DNA of 64,000 bases from Phycisphaerales bacterium (GTDB lineage: Bacteria > Planctomycetota > Phycisphaerae > Phycisphaerales > UBA1924). The stretch spans positions 124,001 to 188,000 of the forward strand of contig JAIEUA010000011.1 in NCBI GenBank assembly GCA_019744815.1, read 5' to 3'. Position 1 is the stretch's first letter, and every line of letters begins with the position of its first letter. Under the pieces are notes generated by a model. The model searched no databases, had not been told where the DNA came from, and worked only from the letters and a program-made list of their open reading frames with translations. This document shows positions 1-9,169 of this stretch, in pieces. A program made the position numbers and the translations under genes.

Positions 1-1144
1 CGACCGGCACGGCGTTGGGGAGCTCGGACGTGATCGGGTCCAATTCGAACGGATTGTTGGCGTCGTTGTCCCACTTGTTGCGGCCACCGGCGAGCGGGAC
101 GTAGACCTTCCGAATGACATTGGCCTCGGGGCAGAGCACGTTGTTGTACGCCTGCACGAAGAACGGGGTGAAGTCCACGTCGTCCACAAAGCCGTCGAAG
201 TTCAGATCGGCGCTGCAGCCGCCGGGCATCTCGGGCGAGGCGCAGTCGACGATGTTGTACTGCAGCACGAACTGCTGGAAGTCCAGGTCGTCGACGATGG
301 CGTCGTTGTTGAGATCGCCGATGCACGGGGGCCGCTCAGAGAGAACCAGCCAGTGTGTGAGGATGACGCCGCGGGATTTGGTCGTGATAGGCGGCTCGAA
401 GCCGGTAAGGTCGAACTCGAAAGGCGAGGCGATGTCGAGACCGGGGAAGGAAAGGAACGCGAAGGACAGGGCGGCGTCGAGCTTGTAGACGTTGAAATCC
501 GGAGACAGTTTGTTGGTGTTCAGCGGCTTGGTGATGTCCATCAGCGAGAACATGTAGGAGCGGAAGACGCGGACCTCGAAGTCGTCGGAGATGGAAATCA
601 GCGCGCTCTGGTAGGTTGCCAGGGGCTGAGGGGAGTTCAGATCCGTGCTCGGCCACGTGGCGGCGGCCCAGGGTTCGATCATGATGGAGAGCTTCTCGCC
701 GTTGATCACGCTCTCACCCGGCCCCAAGTCGGTGGGATCGGACGAGATGTTCAGGAGCGCGAGGCGGAGCGAATCGCCCTCTTCCGGCGGTGAAAAGTCG
801 GGGTCGGTGTAGGCCTCGGGGTAGTTCCAGCTGATGTTGATCGAGCTGAACCCGCCGGTGTGGTCAAAGGAATTGAAGACTTCCTTGGGCTCGGTGGTGT
901 CGTCGCGGTCGGCGAAGGTCTCGCCGGGGCGGAGCACCTGACCGGTCAGGTCGTTCCGCACCCACAGCAGGCGGGGCTTCGTCTCGGCGCGGGCAGCGGT
1001 GGCGGACGGCACACTCACCGAGACGGTCGGCGCGGGAACCGCGACTCGGCGCGGCTGGAGCGCGACCTGCGCGGTCGCGACAGATGAGAGCACGCCAGCG
1101 AGTGTGAGGGCGGAGACAGCGGACCGGGCGGAGGCAACGACCAT
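1..1144 (-). CDS. Exported dockerin-type repeat protein, C-terminus cut by window edge
   Basis: The reading frame is open from an ATG at 1144 to the first base of the window, at least 381 codons, so the C-terminus is missing. The start has AGGGG about nine bases upstream. The N-terminus looks like a signal peptide (basic start, hydrophobic ALTLAGVLSSVATA, Ala-rich cleavage zone). Residues of roughly 265-335 contain two dockerin-like calcium-binding repeats (GDLNNDAIVDDLDFQQF and ADLNFDGFVDDVDF), each followed by a Cys-containing segment. Unusually, the chain continues for at least 45 residues after the repeats instead of ending there. It is probably a secreted or surface protein. The N-terminal 260 residues are not recognised. 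It follows carA by 180 bases on the same strand, but a functional link is not evident. Confidence 0.75.
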   Translation of the reverse strand, partial: MVVASARSAVSALTLAGVLSSVATAQVALQPRRVAVPAPTVSVSVPSATAARAETKPRLLWVRNDLTGQVLRPGETFADRDDTTEPKEVFNSFDHTGGFSSINISWNYPEAYTDPDFSPPEEGDSLRLALLNISSDPTDLGPGESVINGEKLSIMIEPWAAATWPSTDLNSPQPLATYQSALISISDDFEVRVFRSYMFSLMDITKPLNTNKLSPDFNVYKLDAALSFAFLSFPGLDIASPFEFDLTGFEPPITTKSRGVILTHWLVLSERPPCIGDLNNDAIVDDLDFQQFVLQYNIVDCASPEMPGGCSADLNFDGFVDDVDFTPFFVQAYNNVLCPEANVIRKVYVPLAGGRNKWDNDANNPFELDPITSELPNAVPV

Positions 1145-1324
1145 GGAGTAATCCCCTCGAGCGAGTTACGGTGACAGACAATCTGTACGAGACAAAGCCG
1201 TCGGCTGTTGCCCGCTGGAGGCGAGATCGCTCACCTTGGGTGCCGCTCGTTCTGACAAAGCACTATCGGCCCGCGTCCGGCGTGTGTTGTCCGCGGGCGG
1301 CGAGAGATGGAGCACGCCCGATAA

Positions 1325-2530
1325 TCACCGCTTCGCCGCGGCCATGGACGAGACGAACTCATCGAACAGGTAGCTGGAATCGTGCGGCCCGGGCGAGGCC
1401 TCGGGGTGGTACTGCACGCTGAACACGGGTTTGTTCTTCATCCGGAAGCCCGCCAGCGTCTGGTCGTTGAGATGGATGTGGGTGGGCTCGGCACCGGCCT
1501 TCTCGAGCGAGGCGCGATCGACCGCGAAGCCGTGGTTCTGGCTGGTGATCTCGACCTCGCCGCTGAGAGTGTTCAGGATGGGCTGATTGATCCCGCGGTG
1601 GCCGAACTTGAGCTTGTAGGTGGCCGCCCCGATCGCGAGCGCGAGAAGCTGGTGCCCGAGGCAGATGCCGAACGTCGGGACCGTGAACTGGCTGTCGTTC
1701 ACCACGGAGCGGAGGGTGGCGATGGTCTTGTCCACCGCGGCAGGGTCGCCCGGGCCGTTCGAAATGAACAGGCCGTCGATCTCGCCGGCCTTGTAGCGGC
1801 GTTTGATCTCGTCGGCGGTGATGTCGTGGGGGACGAGGGAGACGTCGCAGCCGCGCTCGGTGAGATTTCGGAGAATGTTCCGCTTGGCCCCGCAGTCCAG
1901 CGCGAGCACACGGAACTTCTTCTGGTCACTCGACGGGACGCCGGTGGGAGTCCAGTCGCCCAGGTCTTCGCTCCATGCGGCAGCGCTCGAACAACCCACC
2001 AGGGGGACAAGGTTCTGTCCGGCCATGCTGGGGTTGGACTTAGCCATCTCGACGAGCTGAGCGTCCGACTGGACCGAGATCGGCACGTCGGTGAGCACGC
2101 CCTGGATCGATCCGGTCGTGCGGAGCTTTTTGGTGAGCGCGCGGGTGTCGACGCCCTCGATGCCGAGGACGTTGTACTTGGCGAGGTACGAAGAGAGGTC
2201 GGAGTTGGCGCGGTAGTTCGAGTGCAGCCGCGCAAGCTCGCGGATGACCAGCCCGGAGACCTGGACCTTGTGGCTCTCGACGTCCTCGTCATTGGTGCCG
2301 GTGTTGCCGATCAGCGGGAAGGTCTGGACGAGGATCTGACCGGTGTACGAGGGATCGGTAAGGGATTCCTGGTAGCCGCAGACCGCGGTGTTGAAGACGA
2401 CCTCGGCCCGGGCGATGAGGCCTTTTCCGGTCGCGCCGAACGCGGAGCCGTGCAAAACCGTGCCGTCGGCGAGGGCGAGGCGGGCGAGGGGCTTCTTGGT
2501 GGGCCGATGCGAGGGGGTCGAGGTGGACAT
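1325..2530 (-). CDS. carA: Carbamoyl-phosphate synthase small (glutaminase) subunit
   Basis: This 401-residue protein hydrolyses glutamine and passes ammonia to CarB for carbamoyl phosphate, feeding pyrimidine and arginine synthesis in the cytoplasm. The N-terminal CPSase small-subunit domain shows ADGTVLHGSAFGATG and FNTAVCGYQESLTDPSY. The C-terminal class I glutamine amidotransferase domain has the nucleophile Cys290 in FGICLGHQ and the His375/Glu377 pair in VQYHPEAS, so the catalytic triad is complete. Length is typical. It faces away from priA across about 245 bases, which must hold both promoters. carB is not in the window. Confidence 0.97.
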   Translation of the reverse strand: MSTSTPSHRPTKKPLARLALADGTVLHGSAFGATGKGLIARAEVVFNTAVCGYQESLTDPSYTGQILVQTFPLIGNTGTNDEDVESHKVQVSGLVIRELARLHSNYRANSDLSSYLAKYNVLGIEGVDTRALTKKLRTTGSIQGVLTDVPISVQSDAQLVEMAKSNPSMAGQNLVPLVGCSSAAAWSEDLGDWTPTGVPSSDQKKFRVLALDCGAKRNILRNLTERGCDVSLVPHDITADEIKRRYKAGEIDGLFISNGPGDPAAVDKTIATLRSVVNDSQFTVPTFGICLGHQLLALAIGAATYKLKFGHRGINQPILNTLSGEVEITSQNHGFAVDRASLEKAGAEPTHIHLNDQTLAGFRMKNKPVFSVQYHPEASPGPHDSSYLFDEFVSSMAAAKR

Positions 2531-2775
2531 CGAAACGAAGTTTAGGGGGCGGAATGCAGAACGTCACGTTGGAAGGGGCGAAGCGAGGTGATTTTGGTGG
2601 AGTCGGGCCGCCGCTTCGGCGTTGCGTCCGATGTGGGGTGGAGCGCTTGCCCTCGAACGCATCAGTCGCACGGCTCCCAGCAGCCGCGGACGGATGGAAC
2701 CCGCGAACAGTCACGGACCCGGACACCGCCCCGGACTGGGAGGGGAGGGCAACAAGATGTCGCTATCGTGTCGGC

Positions 2776-5148
2776 GTGAGCCGCTTGCTGCCATTCTCGA
2801 ACCTGTCGACCGAGGACGCGGCGGCGTATGTCAGCGTGGCGGTGGAGCGGGGAATCGATCGCGTGGGCGAGGGGTCGGAGTTGCTGTACGCCGTGCCGCG
2901 GAAGATGGCCGAGCCGGCGCTCGTCGTCGGCGAGCGGGTCGATGTGCCACTGGGTCGCCAGACCGCGGCGGGGATCGTGGTCGGTGTCGGCGGGGAGGAG
3001 ATGCTCGGGGATCTCGATCCGATCAAGGTGAGGTCGATCGCCGCACGGACGGGCGCGGGCCTGACGGCGTCCCTCGTCGAGCTGGCCAAGTGGATGAGCG
3101 GCTACTACGTCTGCCCGCTGGGGATGACGCTGGCGACCATGATGCCCGCGGCCGTCAAGAAGGACGTCGGGAAGCGGGAGCAGAAAGTGCTCGCGCTGAC
3201 CGAGCTCGAGAACTCGCGGCGAGCGGAGATCGCGGCGCTGGTGGGCAAGCCGGCGCGAGCGGTGTGGGAGAAGATCGTCGCCGAGGATGCGTTGGCGATG
3301 CCGCTGCCGCCGCTGGAGCTGAAAGGGCTCTTGGGCGAGCGGACGATGCGGTCGATCAACCGTCTGGTGGCGGCGGGGCTGTTGGAGGAGCGGACGCGGG
3401 AGATCATCCGGGCGGGTGAGTCGCTGGCACTGGGAAACGCGAACGCGTTCGGTTCCGCGAAAGCGATCACCCCCACAGCCGATCAGCAGCGCGTGATCGA
3501 TGGGATTCGCGAGAAGGTGGAGCGACCCGCGTTCGGCGTGCATCTCTTGTACGGCGTCACGGGCTCGGGCAAGACCGAGTTGTACCTCCGCCTCATCCGG
3601 GCCATGCTGGACGCCAACGAGGATCGCAGCGCGATCGTGCTCGTGCCCGAGATCGCGTTGACGCCTCAGACGGCGGAGCGATTTCTCGAGCGATTCGCCG
3701 ATCGCGGCGTCGCCGTGCTTCATTCGGGCTTGACCGCGGCCCAACGAAACAAGGAATGGACGCGGGTCGCGACGGGGGCGGCGCGGGTGGTTGTGGGCGC
3801 CCGATCGGCGCTGTTCGCGCCCGTGGGAAAGCTGGGATTGATCGTGGTCGACGAGGAGCACGACTCGTCGTACAAGCAGGACCAACTGCCGCGGTATCAC
3901 GCGCGGGACGCGGCGATCAAGCGGGCGCAACTCGAGGGATGCCCAATTCTCCTGGGCAGCGGCACGCCCTCGCTGGAATCATGGCAGAACGCGGCGAGCG
4001 GAAAGTTCACGCTGTGGAAGCTGTTGCAGCGCGTCGGGGGCGGTCGCTTGCCGACCATTCGGGTGGTCGACATGCTGGTCGAACGCCAGGAGGCACGCAA
4101 GCAGGGACTCGGCGATGTGAATCTGGGGCCGACGCTGCGGAAGGAGCTGCAGACGACCCTGCGTGCGGGTGCGTCGGCCATTCTGCTTCTGAATCGGCGT
4201 GGGTACGCGACGTATGTAGGCTGCGCGGGCGGGGCGTCGTGCGGCTGGAGCCTGTACTGCGACCGGTGTGACGCGAAGATGATCGTGCACCGCGACAAAA
4301 CCCTGCGTGCGGGCGAACTGGTGCGCTGTCACCACTGCCTGTCGGAGAGCGTGCTGCCGGGCAAATGTCCCCAGTGCTCGCGGGGAATCGTGCGCCTGGG
4401 CGCGGGGACGCAGCGGGTGGAGGAAGAAGTCGCGTCGCTGCTCTCCGATGCGGGGGTGGACCCAACCGCGCTGGTGCGAGTCGACCGCGACACGATGAAG
4501 ACGGCGAGCGATTACTTCGGGGCGCTGGAGTCGTTCGCGCAGGGGCGCAGCCGCGTGATGCTGGGCACGCAGATGATCGCCAAGGGGCTGGACTTCCCGG
4601 GGGTGCGCCTGGTCGGAGTGATCAGCGCGGACACGGGGCTGTACCTGCCTGACTTCCGGGCGGACGAGCGGACCTTCCAGTTGCTCAGCCAGGTGGCCGG
4701 GCGGGCGGGCCGCGCGGACGCGGCCGGCACGGTGATCATCCAGACGGCCGATCCGACCAACCGCGCGATCGTCTTCGCCTCGGAGCACGGGTTCGAGCGG
4801 TTCGCATCAGAGGAGCTGAAGCTGCGACGAATGTCGTCGCTGCCGCCGTGGTCGCGGTTTGCGCGGATCGTGTGCCGCGACGAGAAGCCCGCGGCGGTGC
4901 AGTCGCGGTGCGAAGAGATCGTGAAGTTCCTGCGCGAAACGCCCGCGGGCGAGAGCGGTGAGCTGCGGGTGTTCGGGCCGCTGTTGCCGGCGATCCCGCG
5001 AGTCGCGGATCAGCATCGGCTCTCGATCGAGATGCACGCGGGGCGGGCGGGAGCGGTGCAGGCGGCGTTGTCGACGGCGCGAGAAGCGGGTCTGCTCAAG
5101 AGCGACGCGAAGACGGCGATTGATGTGGACCCGGTGTCGGTGCTCTAG
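2776..5148 (+). CDS. priA: Primosomal protein N', replication-restart helicase PriA
   Basis: PriA recognises stalled forks and reloads the replicative helicase. I place the start at GTG 2776, giving 790 residues. An ATG at 2554 lies in frame, but the 74 extra residues are low-complexity and do not resemble PriA. The normal 3'-DNA-binding domain begins only at YVSVAVERGI, and the sequence around 2554 is the divergent carA promoter zone. Seen in order: the 3'-binding domain; Walker A GVTGSGKT near residue 260; the DEEH box near 359; a zinc-binding Cys-rich insertion near residues 484-538 with several CxxC pairs, with an extra Gly/Ala-rich stretch between the first cysteines; and a C-terminal helicase lobe with QVAGRAGR. 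No strong Shine-Dalgarno sits directly before GTG 2776, so the exact start is less sure than the identity. Confidence 0.93.
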   Translation: MSRLLPFSNLSTEDAAAYVSVAVERGIDRVGEGSELLYAVPRKMAEPALVVGERVDVPLGRQTAAGIVVGVGGEEMLGDLDPIKVRSIAARTGAGLTASLVELAKWMSGYYVCPLGMTLATMMPAAVKKDVGKREQKVLALTELENSRRAEIAALVGKPARAVWEKIVAEDALAMPLPPLELKGLLGERTMRSINRLVAAGLLEERTREIIRAGESLALGNANAFGSAKAITPTADQQRVIDGIREKVERPAFGVHLLYGVTGSGKTELYLRLIRAMLDANEDRSAIVLVPEIALTPQTAERFLERFADRGVAVLHSGLTAAQRNKEWTRVATGAARVVVGARSALFAPVGKLGLIVVDEEHDSSYKQDQLPRYHARDAAIKRAQLEGCPILLGSGTPSLESWQNAASGKFTLWKLLQRVGGGRLPTIRVVDMLVERQEARKQGLGDVNLGPTLRKELQTTLRAGASAILLLNRRGYATYVGCAGGASCGWSLYCDRCDAKMIVHRDKTLRAGELVRCHHCLSESVLPGKCPQCSRGIVRLGAGTQRVEEEVASLLSDAGVDPTALVRVDRDTMKTASDYFGALESFAQGRSRVMLGTQMIAKGLDFPGVRLVGVISADTGLYLPDFRADERTFQLLSQVAGRAGRADAAGTVIIQTADPTNRAIVFASEHGFERFASEELKLRRMSSLPPWSRFARIVCRDEKPAAVQSRCEEIVKFLRETPAGESGELRVFGPLLPAIPRVADQHRLSIEMHAGRAGAVQAALSTAREAGLLKSDAKTAIDVDPVSVL

Positions 5149-5269
5149 AAGCGCTGGACATGTCTATGTCACCTGCTCGTGGCCAGGTTTGGCATCAGGC
5201 CGCACGATCCCATGGCCCGAGAACTCGCGAGGATGCCTCGGCGAGCCTCGGGAATGGCGCCGCGTGGGT

Positions 5270-5275
5270 TATACT
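5270..5275 (+). promoter_or_regulatory. Candidate -10 box before the giant dockerin protein
   Basis: TATACT lies 18 bases before the ATG at 5293 in otherwise very GC-rich sequence. A matching -35 box is not obvious. The transcript would have a very short leader carrying only GAGGTGG as ribosome-binding site. Support is limited to the match to the -10 consensus. Confidence 0.35.
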
Positions 5276-5292
5276 CTGACCGAGGTGGACCG

Positions 5293-8106
5293 ATGCTCCG
5301 ACGATTCGCGGCAGCGCTGTTCTTGGTTCAATTCGTGATTCTGTCCGCGACGGCTCAGGTGTGGACCTGGACCGGCGGCGGTGCCACGACCAACTGGCTC
5401 GATCCTCAGAACTGGTCGCCTCCCAGCGTCCCTCCCAGCGGCGCAGATGTGAATCTCATCTTCGGGCTGCCCAAACTCGACGTGCCGGTGGTGGTCCGTC
5501 GGTTGAAGATGTCCGCGGGGTTTCTCGACGGCGCAGGAAATCTCACCGTGACCGAGCGGATGGACTGGACCAGCGGCGTGCTGCAGGGCACAGGCTCTCT
5601 GATCATCGCGCCCGGCGCTTCGCTGTTCGGTTCGCCGACGTTCAACGGCATCCCGCTCACGCTCTCCCGCCGGCTGGTGATCGGGGGCTTCGCGGCTCCT
5701 CAGGCGCAGCACCTGCTGATGTCCAATGGCAGTGTGGAGATCAGCTCCGGCGGCGTCCTGGAGCTGGCTGGCGACGTCGGGACCGCGCCCGCGCTGGGGC
5801 GCGAGACGGGATTCTCGGGACAGGTCACCAACAACGGCACGATTCGCAAGATCACAACAGCCAAGGTCACGATCAACGCGCCTCTGGACTGCGGAACGGG
5901 CTCCCGCGTTGAGTTCCTCGACGGCACGCTGCACCTGCGCCAGTCCGGATCGTTCGCGTGCAAGCTCAACGTCCCGCTCGCTGGGTCGCTGATCATCGAG
6001 GGCAGCCGCACCTACCTGCCCGGCTTTGAGATCTCCGGCCCCGGCCCGATCGAGATTCGCAGCGGCACACACGACTTCCCGGTGCAGGGCATCAAAGACC
6101 TCGGCCCGTTCACCATCAGCGGCGGGGCCGGGCTGCTGCTGTCCGACCCTTGGGAGACCGACGCTCCCTTCACCGTGCTGGAATCCAGTTCCTTTGGAAC
6201 CAACGCGACCGCGACGTTCCGCGAGCTTGTCTGCATCGGGACGCTGCGGGGGACAGGCACGATGCGGGTGAAAGAGAAACTCACGCTCGACACCGCGTTT
6301 GTCCGCAACCCGCTCAAGGTCGTGCTCGACCCCGGCGCGACTGGCGAGATGCAGGCATCGGTCATCGGCGGCACCCTCCGTGTCGAAGGGGGTCTCAAAA
6401 TTCTTCCGTCTGGCAACACGCTGCAAGACTCCGTGGGTCTGGGCACGATCCCGGGCCGGCTCGAAGTCGCCGCCGGCGCCACCGTGAATCTTGTCACCGC
6501 GCCTGAGAACAACGCCACCATCGGCATCGAGAAGGGCACGGTGGAGAACCGGGGCACGATCCGAAAGCTGGGAGACAGCAAGCAGGCGACCATCAGCTCC
6601 GACCTCGACAACCTCGGGCTCGTCGAGATCACATCAGGGACACTCCGCCTCAGCGGCAGCTTCACCAACCAGGGCACCTTGCGTGTCGGTGCCGATAGCG
6701 CGGTGACGCTCGCGTCTTCTCTGGATCTGACGTGGGGAGCCGACAACGTCGTGGAAGGCGCGGGCGCGATGAACGTGGAGACCGTCAAAATCACCACCCC
6801 GGGTCGGTTCCTGCACTCGGGCCCGCTCAGCATCACCAACAGCGGGCGGCTCACGATCGCCAATCCCCCGACGCTTTTCTCCGGCCCCGTCCGCGTATCG
6901 ACCTCCGCCGAGTTCGGTCTCGGTGGCCCTACGGCCGTCGCCGACCTCGTCGTCAACAGCGCCAAGCTCTCGGTCTCCGGCGATGTCGTTTTCACCCGTG
7001 CGGAATTCACCACGGCCGCCTGGTCCGGGGTGGGAACGGGACGTTTCCCGCCGGGCTCCCAGGTCACCGTGAATCAGATCACCGGCGCGAGCTCGATCGT
7101 GAACGAGTCGGTAAACACCAAGGTGTCGCGGCTCTCTGCCACAACCATTTACAACGCCCCGGGGGCGACGTTCGCCGTCGTGAGCCCGGTTGAACCCTTC
7201 ACCGCGTTCACCGCGCAGCAGCTCGTCAACGACGGCCTCATCACGATCCCGTCCAGCACCAGCATCAACGGGGTGCTCCAGAACAACGGCGAGATCCGCC
7301 TCGCCGCGGGCGTGCTGTTGACCAATCGAGCGCCGTCGAACTATTCCGCGGGCACGCTCCGCGGCGGAACCTGGGTCGCGACCGGCGGCGCTCGTTTTCA
7401 GTTCTCGGATACCGCCGATCCGGTGCTCACCACGCTCGGACCGGACACCGTGGTCCGACTCACGGGACTCAATTCCGACTTCGGCGGGACCGCCGGACTG
7501 CGCCCTCTCGCCCGCAATGAGGGCGTGCTCGAGATCACGAATCGCGTCAAGGACCTCAGCCCGACGGGAGGGACCTTGGTGAACGCCGGAGACCTCCGCC
7601 TGCATCCCGGGGCCGTCTTCTCCGTGCTCGGCAATCTCACCTTGGATCCCGCGGGCTCATTGACAATCGACATCGGCGGCAACTCCGCGAGTTCGTCCTC
7701 CGGAAGCCTCCGCGTTGCCAACACGCTCTCCGCCGCGGGGCGGCTGGTTTGCGGACCCGTGCCGCCGTTCACACCTTCCCTGTCAGACGTGTTCCAGGTC
7801 GCCACTTGCGGGCAATTGGTCGGAGACTTCGACGAGCTCTTCGGGTTGAACGGCTACGGGCCTCGTCCGGTCTATGTGCCGACGAAGGTGTTCATCCGTC
7901 TGGGGACCTGTCCGCCGGACTTCAACTCCGACGGCCTGGTCGATGATGAGGACTTCGCGATCTTCGCCGCCGCGTACGACGTCGCGGACTGCGCCGCCGC
8001 CGCCATGCCCGCGGGTTGTCCCGCGGACTTTGATTCCAACGAACTGGTCGACGATCGCGACTTCTCGCTCTTCGCGTCGCGATACGACCGCGTGCTGTGC
8101 TATTGA
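5293..8106 (+). CDS. Large exported beta-repeat protein with C-terminal dockerin-like pair
   Basis: The 937-residue protein starts at ATG 5293 with GAGGTGG just upstream and a clear signal peptide (LRRFAAALFLVQFVILSATA, ending AQ). An in-frame ATG at 5179 would add 38 residues ahead of the signal peptide and is unlikely. The mature protein opens with VWTWTGGGATTNWLDPQNW, a motif common at the start of autotransporter-like and other surface beta-helix proteins. Hundreds of residues of short strand/turn repeats rich in Thr, Gly, Asn and Val follow (NNGTIR, NRGTIRKLG, NQGTLRVG, NNGEIRL), consistent with a right-handed beta-helix. From about residue 873 two dockerin-like repeats (FNSDGLVDDEDFAIF and FDSNELVDDRDFSLF) end the protein. 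The substrate or ligand is unknown. No cohesin gene is visible nearby. Confidence 0.85.
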   Translation: MLRRFAAALFLVQFVILSATAQVWTWTGGGATTNWLDPQNWSPPSVPPSGADVNLIFGLPKLDVPVVVRRLKMSAGFLDGAGNLTVTERMDWTSGVLQGTGSLIIAPGASLFGSPTFNGIPLTLSRRLVIGGFAAPQAQHLLMSNGSVEISSGGVLELAGDVGTAPALGRETGFSGQVTNNGTIRKITTAKVTINAPLDCGTGSRVEFLDGTLHLRQSGSFACKLNVPLAGSLIIEGSRTYLPGFEISGPGPIEIRSGTHDFPVQGIKDLGPFTISGGAGLLLSDPWETDAPFTVLESSSFGTNATATFRELVCIGTLRGTGTMRVKEKLTLDTAFVRNPLKVVLDPGATGEMQASVIGGTLRVEGGLKILPSGNTLQDSVGLGTIPGRLEVAAGATVNLVTAPENNATIGIEKGTVENRGTIRKLGDSKQATISSDLDNLGLVEITSGTLRLSGSFTNQGTLRVGADSAVTLASSLDLTWGADNVVEGAGAMNVETVKITTPGRFLHSGPLSITNSGRLTIANPPTLFSGPVRVSTSAEFGLGGPTAVADLVVNSAKLSVSGDVVFTRAEFTTAAWSGVGTGRFPPGSQVTVNQITGASSIVNESVNTKVSRLSATTIYNAPGATFAVVSPVEPFTAFTAQQLVNDGLITIPSSTSINGVLQNNGEIRLAAGVLLTNRAPSNYSAGTLRGGTWVATGGARFQFSDTADPVLTTLGPDTVVRLTGLNSDFGGTAGLRPLARNEGVLEITNRVKDLSPTGGTLVNAGDLRLHPGAVFSVLGNLTLDPAGSLTIDIGGNSASSSSGSLRVANTLSAAGRLVCGPVPPFTPSLSDVFQVATCGQLVGDFDELFGLNGYGPRPVYVPTKVFIRLGTCPPDFNSDGLVDDEDFAIFAAAYDVADCAAAAMPAGCPADFDSNELVDDRDFSLFASRYDRVLCY

Positions 8107-8213
8107 TCGAACGCGTCGCGCGTCCATCCGCCGGCACGCTTCCTCGTCTCGCGCGTTGGCAACTCGCCTGGATACGACACCGCTTCAGCCGCGGGCCGCG
8201 CCGTCCTGATCTC

Positions 8214-9017
8214 TCATCCGCCGATCGTCAGCGAACGAGCCGAGCTCAGGTCGACCGGGGTGCCGTCCTGCCCGCGCTTTCCGGCTTGATCGGCGAAGCG
8301 AAGCCCCAGCTCGTTGAACTCCCAACCCGTCCATTCGAGGTATCGCTTCTGCAGATCCGCCACGATCTCGCTGGCCGACAGGCCGCTGGCGGCGTAATCG
8401 ATCGGCTCAAAGAACCGAACCCGGGCGTTTCCCATCCGCCAGAGGCTCGCCCAGGCCGGGTCGACTTGCGGCGTGCCGTCGACCACGACGGGCAGCACCT
8501 TGGCCCCCGTCTTCTTGATCAACAAGCCGATCCCCGGCTGGAAGGGCATGACCATCCCGGGAGGCCGCTCCAACCCCGCTTCCGGGAATATGCCCAAGAC
8601 ACCGCCCGAATCCACATGGCGGATGGCCTCGCGCAGAGCGGCCGAGTCCCGGCCGCTGATGTCCACCCCGATCACGTTGGCCCACTCCCAGAACCACTGC
8701 AGGAACTCCACCTGCATCGAGCGCGCCATCATCCAGCGGATCTCGAATGGGCACACGGCTTGGATCAGCGGAACATCCGCCCCGGCGGTGTGATTGCTCA
8801 CGACGATCAAAGGGCCGGGGTGCATCGACCGCGGGATGTGGGTGCGGCCCTCGTAGCGGGCCCGCTGGATGAAGCGGGCAAAGAGCTTCATCAAGGCAAC
8901 GAGCAGGCCGACCATCGGGTCGCGGCGGGGGTTGCGTACCAACAGCGCGCTGAGCGTCGCCAGCGCGGCGAGCACGGCAACAACACAAAAGATGACTACA
9001 AGCCCCAGCGGCGTCAT
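8214..9017 (-). CDS. 1-acyl-glycerol-3-phosphate acyltransferase-like protein (PlsC family)
   Basis: Predicted to transfer an acyl chain to a lysophospholipid or related acceptor at the inner membrane. I use ATG 9017 (267 residues), because the frame upstream overlaps the divergent rarA leader and adds Arg-rich sequence. Residues 1-28 form a membrane anchor (MTPLGLVVIFCVVAVLAALA). The HxxxxD catalytic motif is present as NHTAGAD, and the second conserved block reads FPEAGLE rather than the usual FPEGTRS. The substitution of Gly-Thr by Ala-Gly is worth noting but occurs in divergent family members. The substrate cannot be told from sequence. The gene is convergent with the giant dockerin protein. 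Confidence 0.85.
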   Translation of the reverse strand: MTPLGLVVIFCVVAVLAALATLSALLVRNPRRDPMVGLLVALMKLFARFIQRARYEGRTHIPRSMHPGPLIVVSNHTAGADVPLIQAVCPFEIRWMMARSMQVEFLQWFWEWANVIGVDISGRDSAALREAIRHVDSGGVLGIFPEAGLERPPGMVMPFQPGIGLLIKKTGAKVLPVVVDGTPQVDPAWASLWRMGNARVRFFEPIDYAASGLSASEIVADLQKRYLEWTGWEFNELGLRFADQAGKRGQDGTPVDLSSARSLTIGG

Positions 9018-9169
9018 TCGCGGCGATGCTAGCCGTTGCAAACATGACTTTCGAGCCTGCCACGAGGCAAATCGAGTTTGGTCGCGGGCTGTTCGGGTGT
9101 AGACTCGCGCGGGGCTCGGAGGCCCTTTTCCGAATCGTCGGGTTTGTTCGAGCACCGCGAGGATTGCAC

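Noticed and set aside
2554-2775. N-terminal extension of PriA from ATG 2554
   Set aside because: The extra residues do not resemble PriA and the DNA is the divergent carA/priA promoter region.
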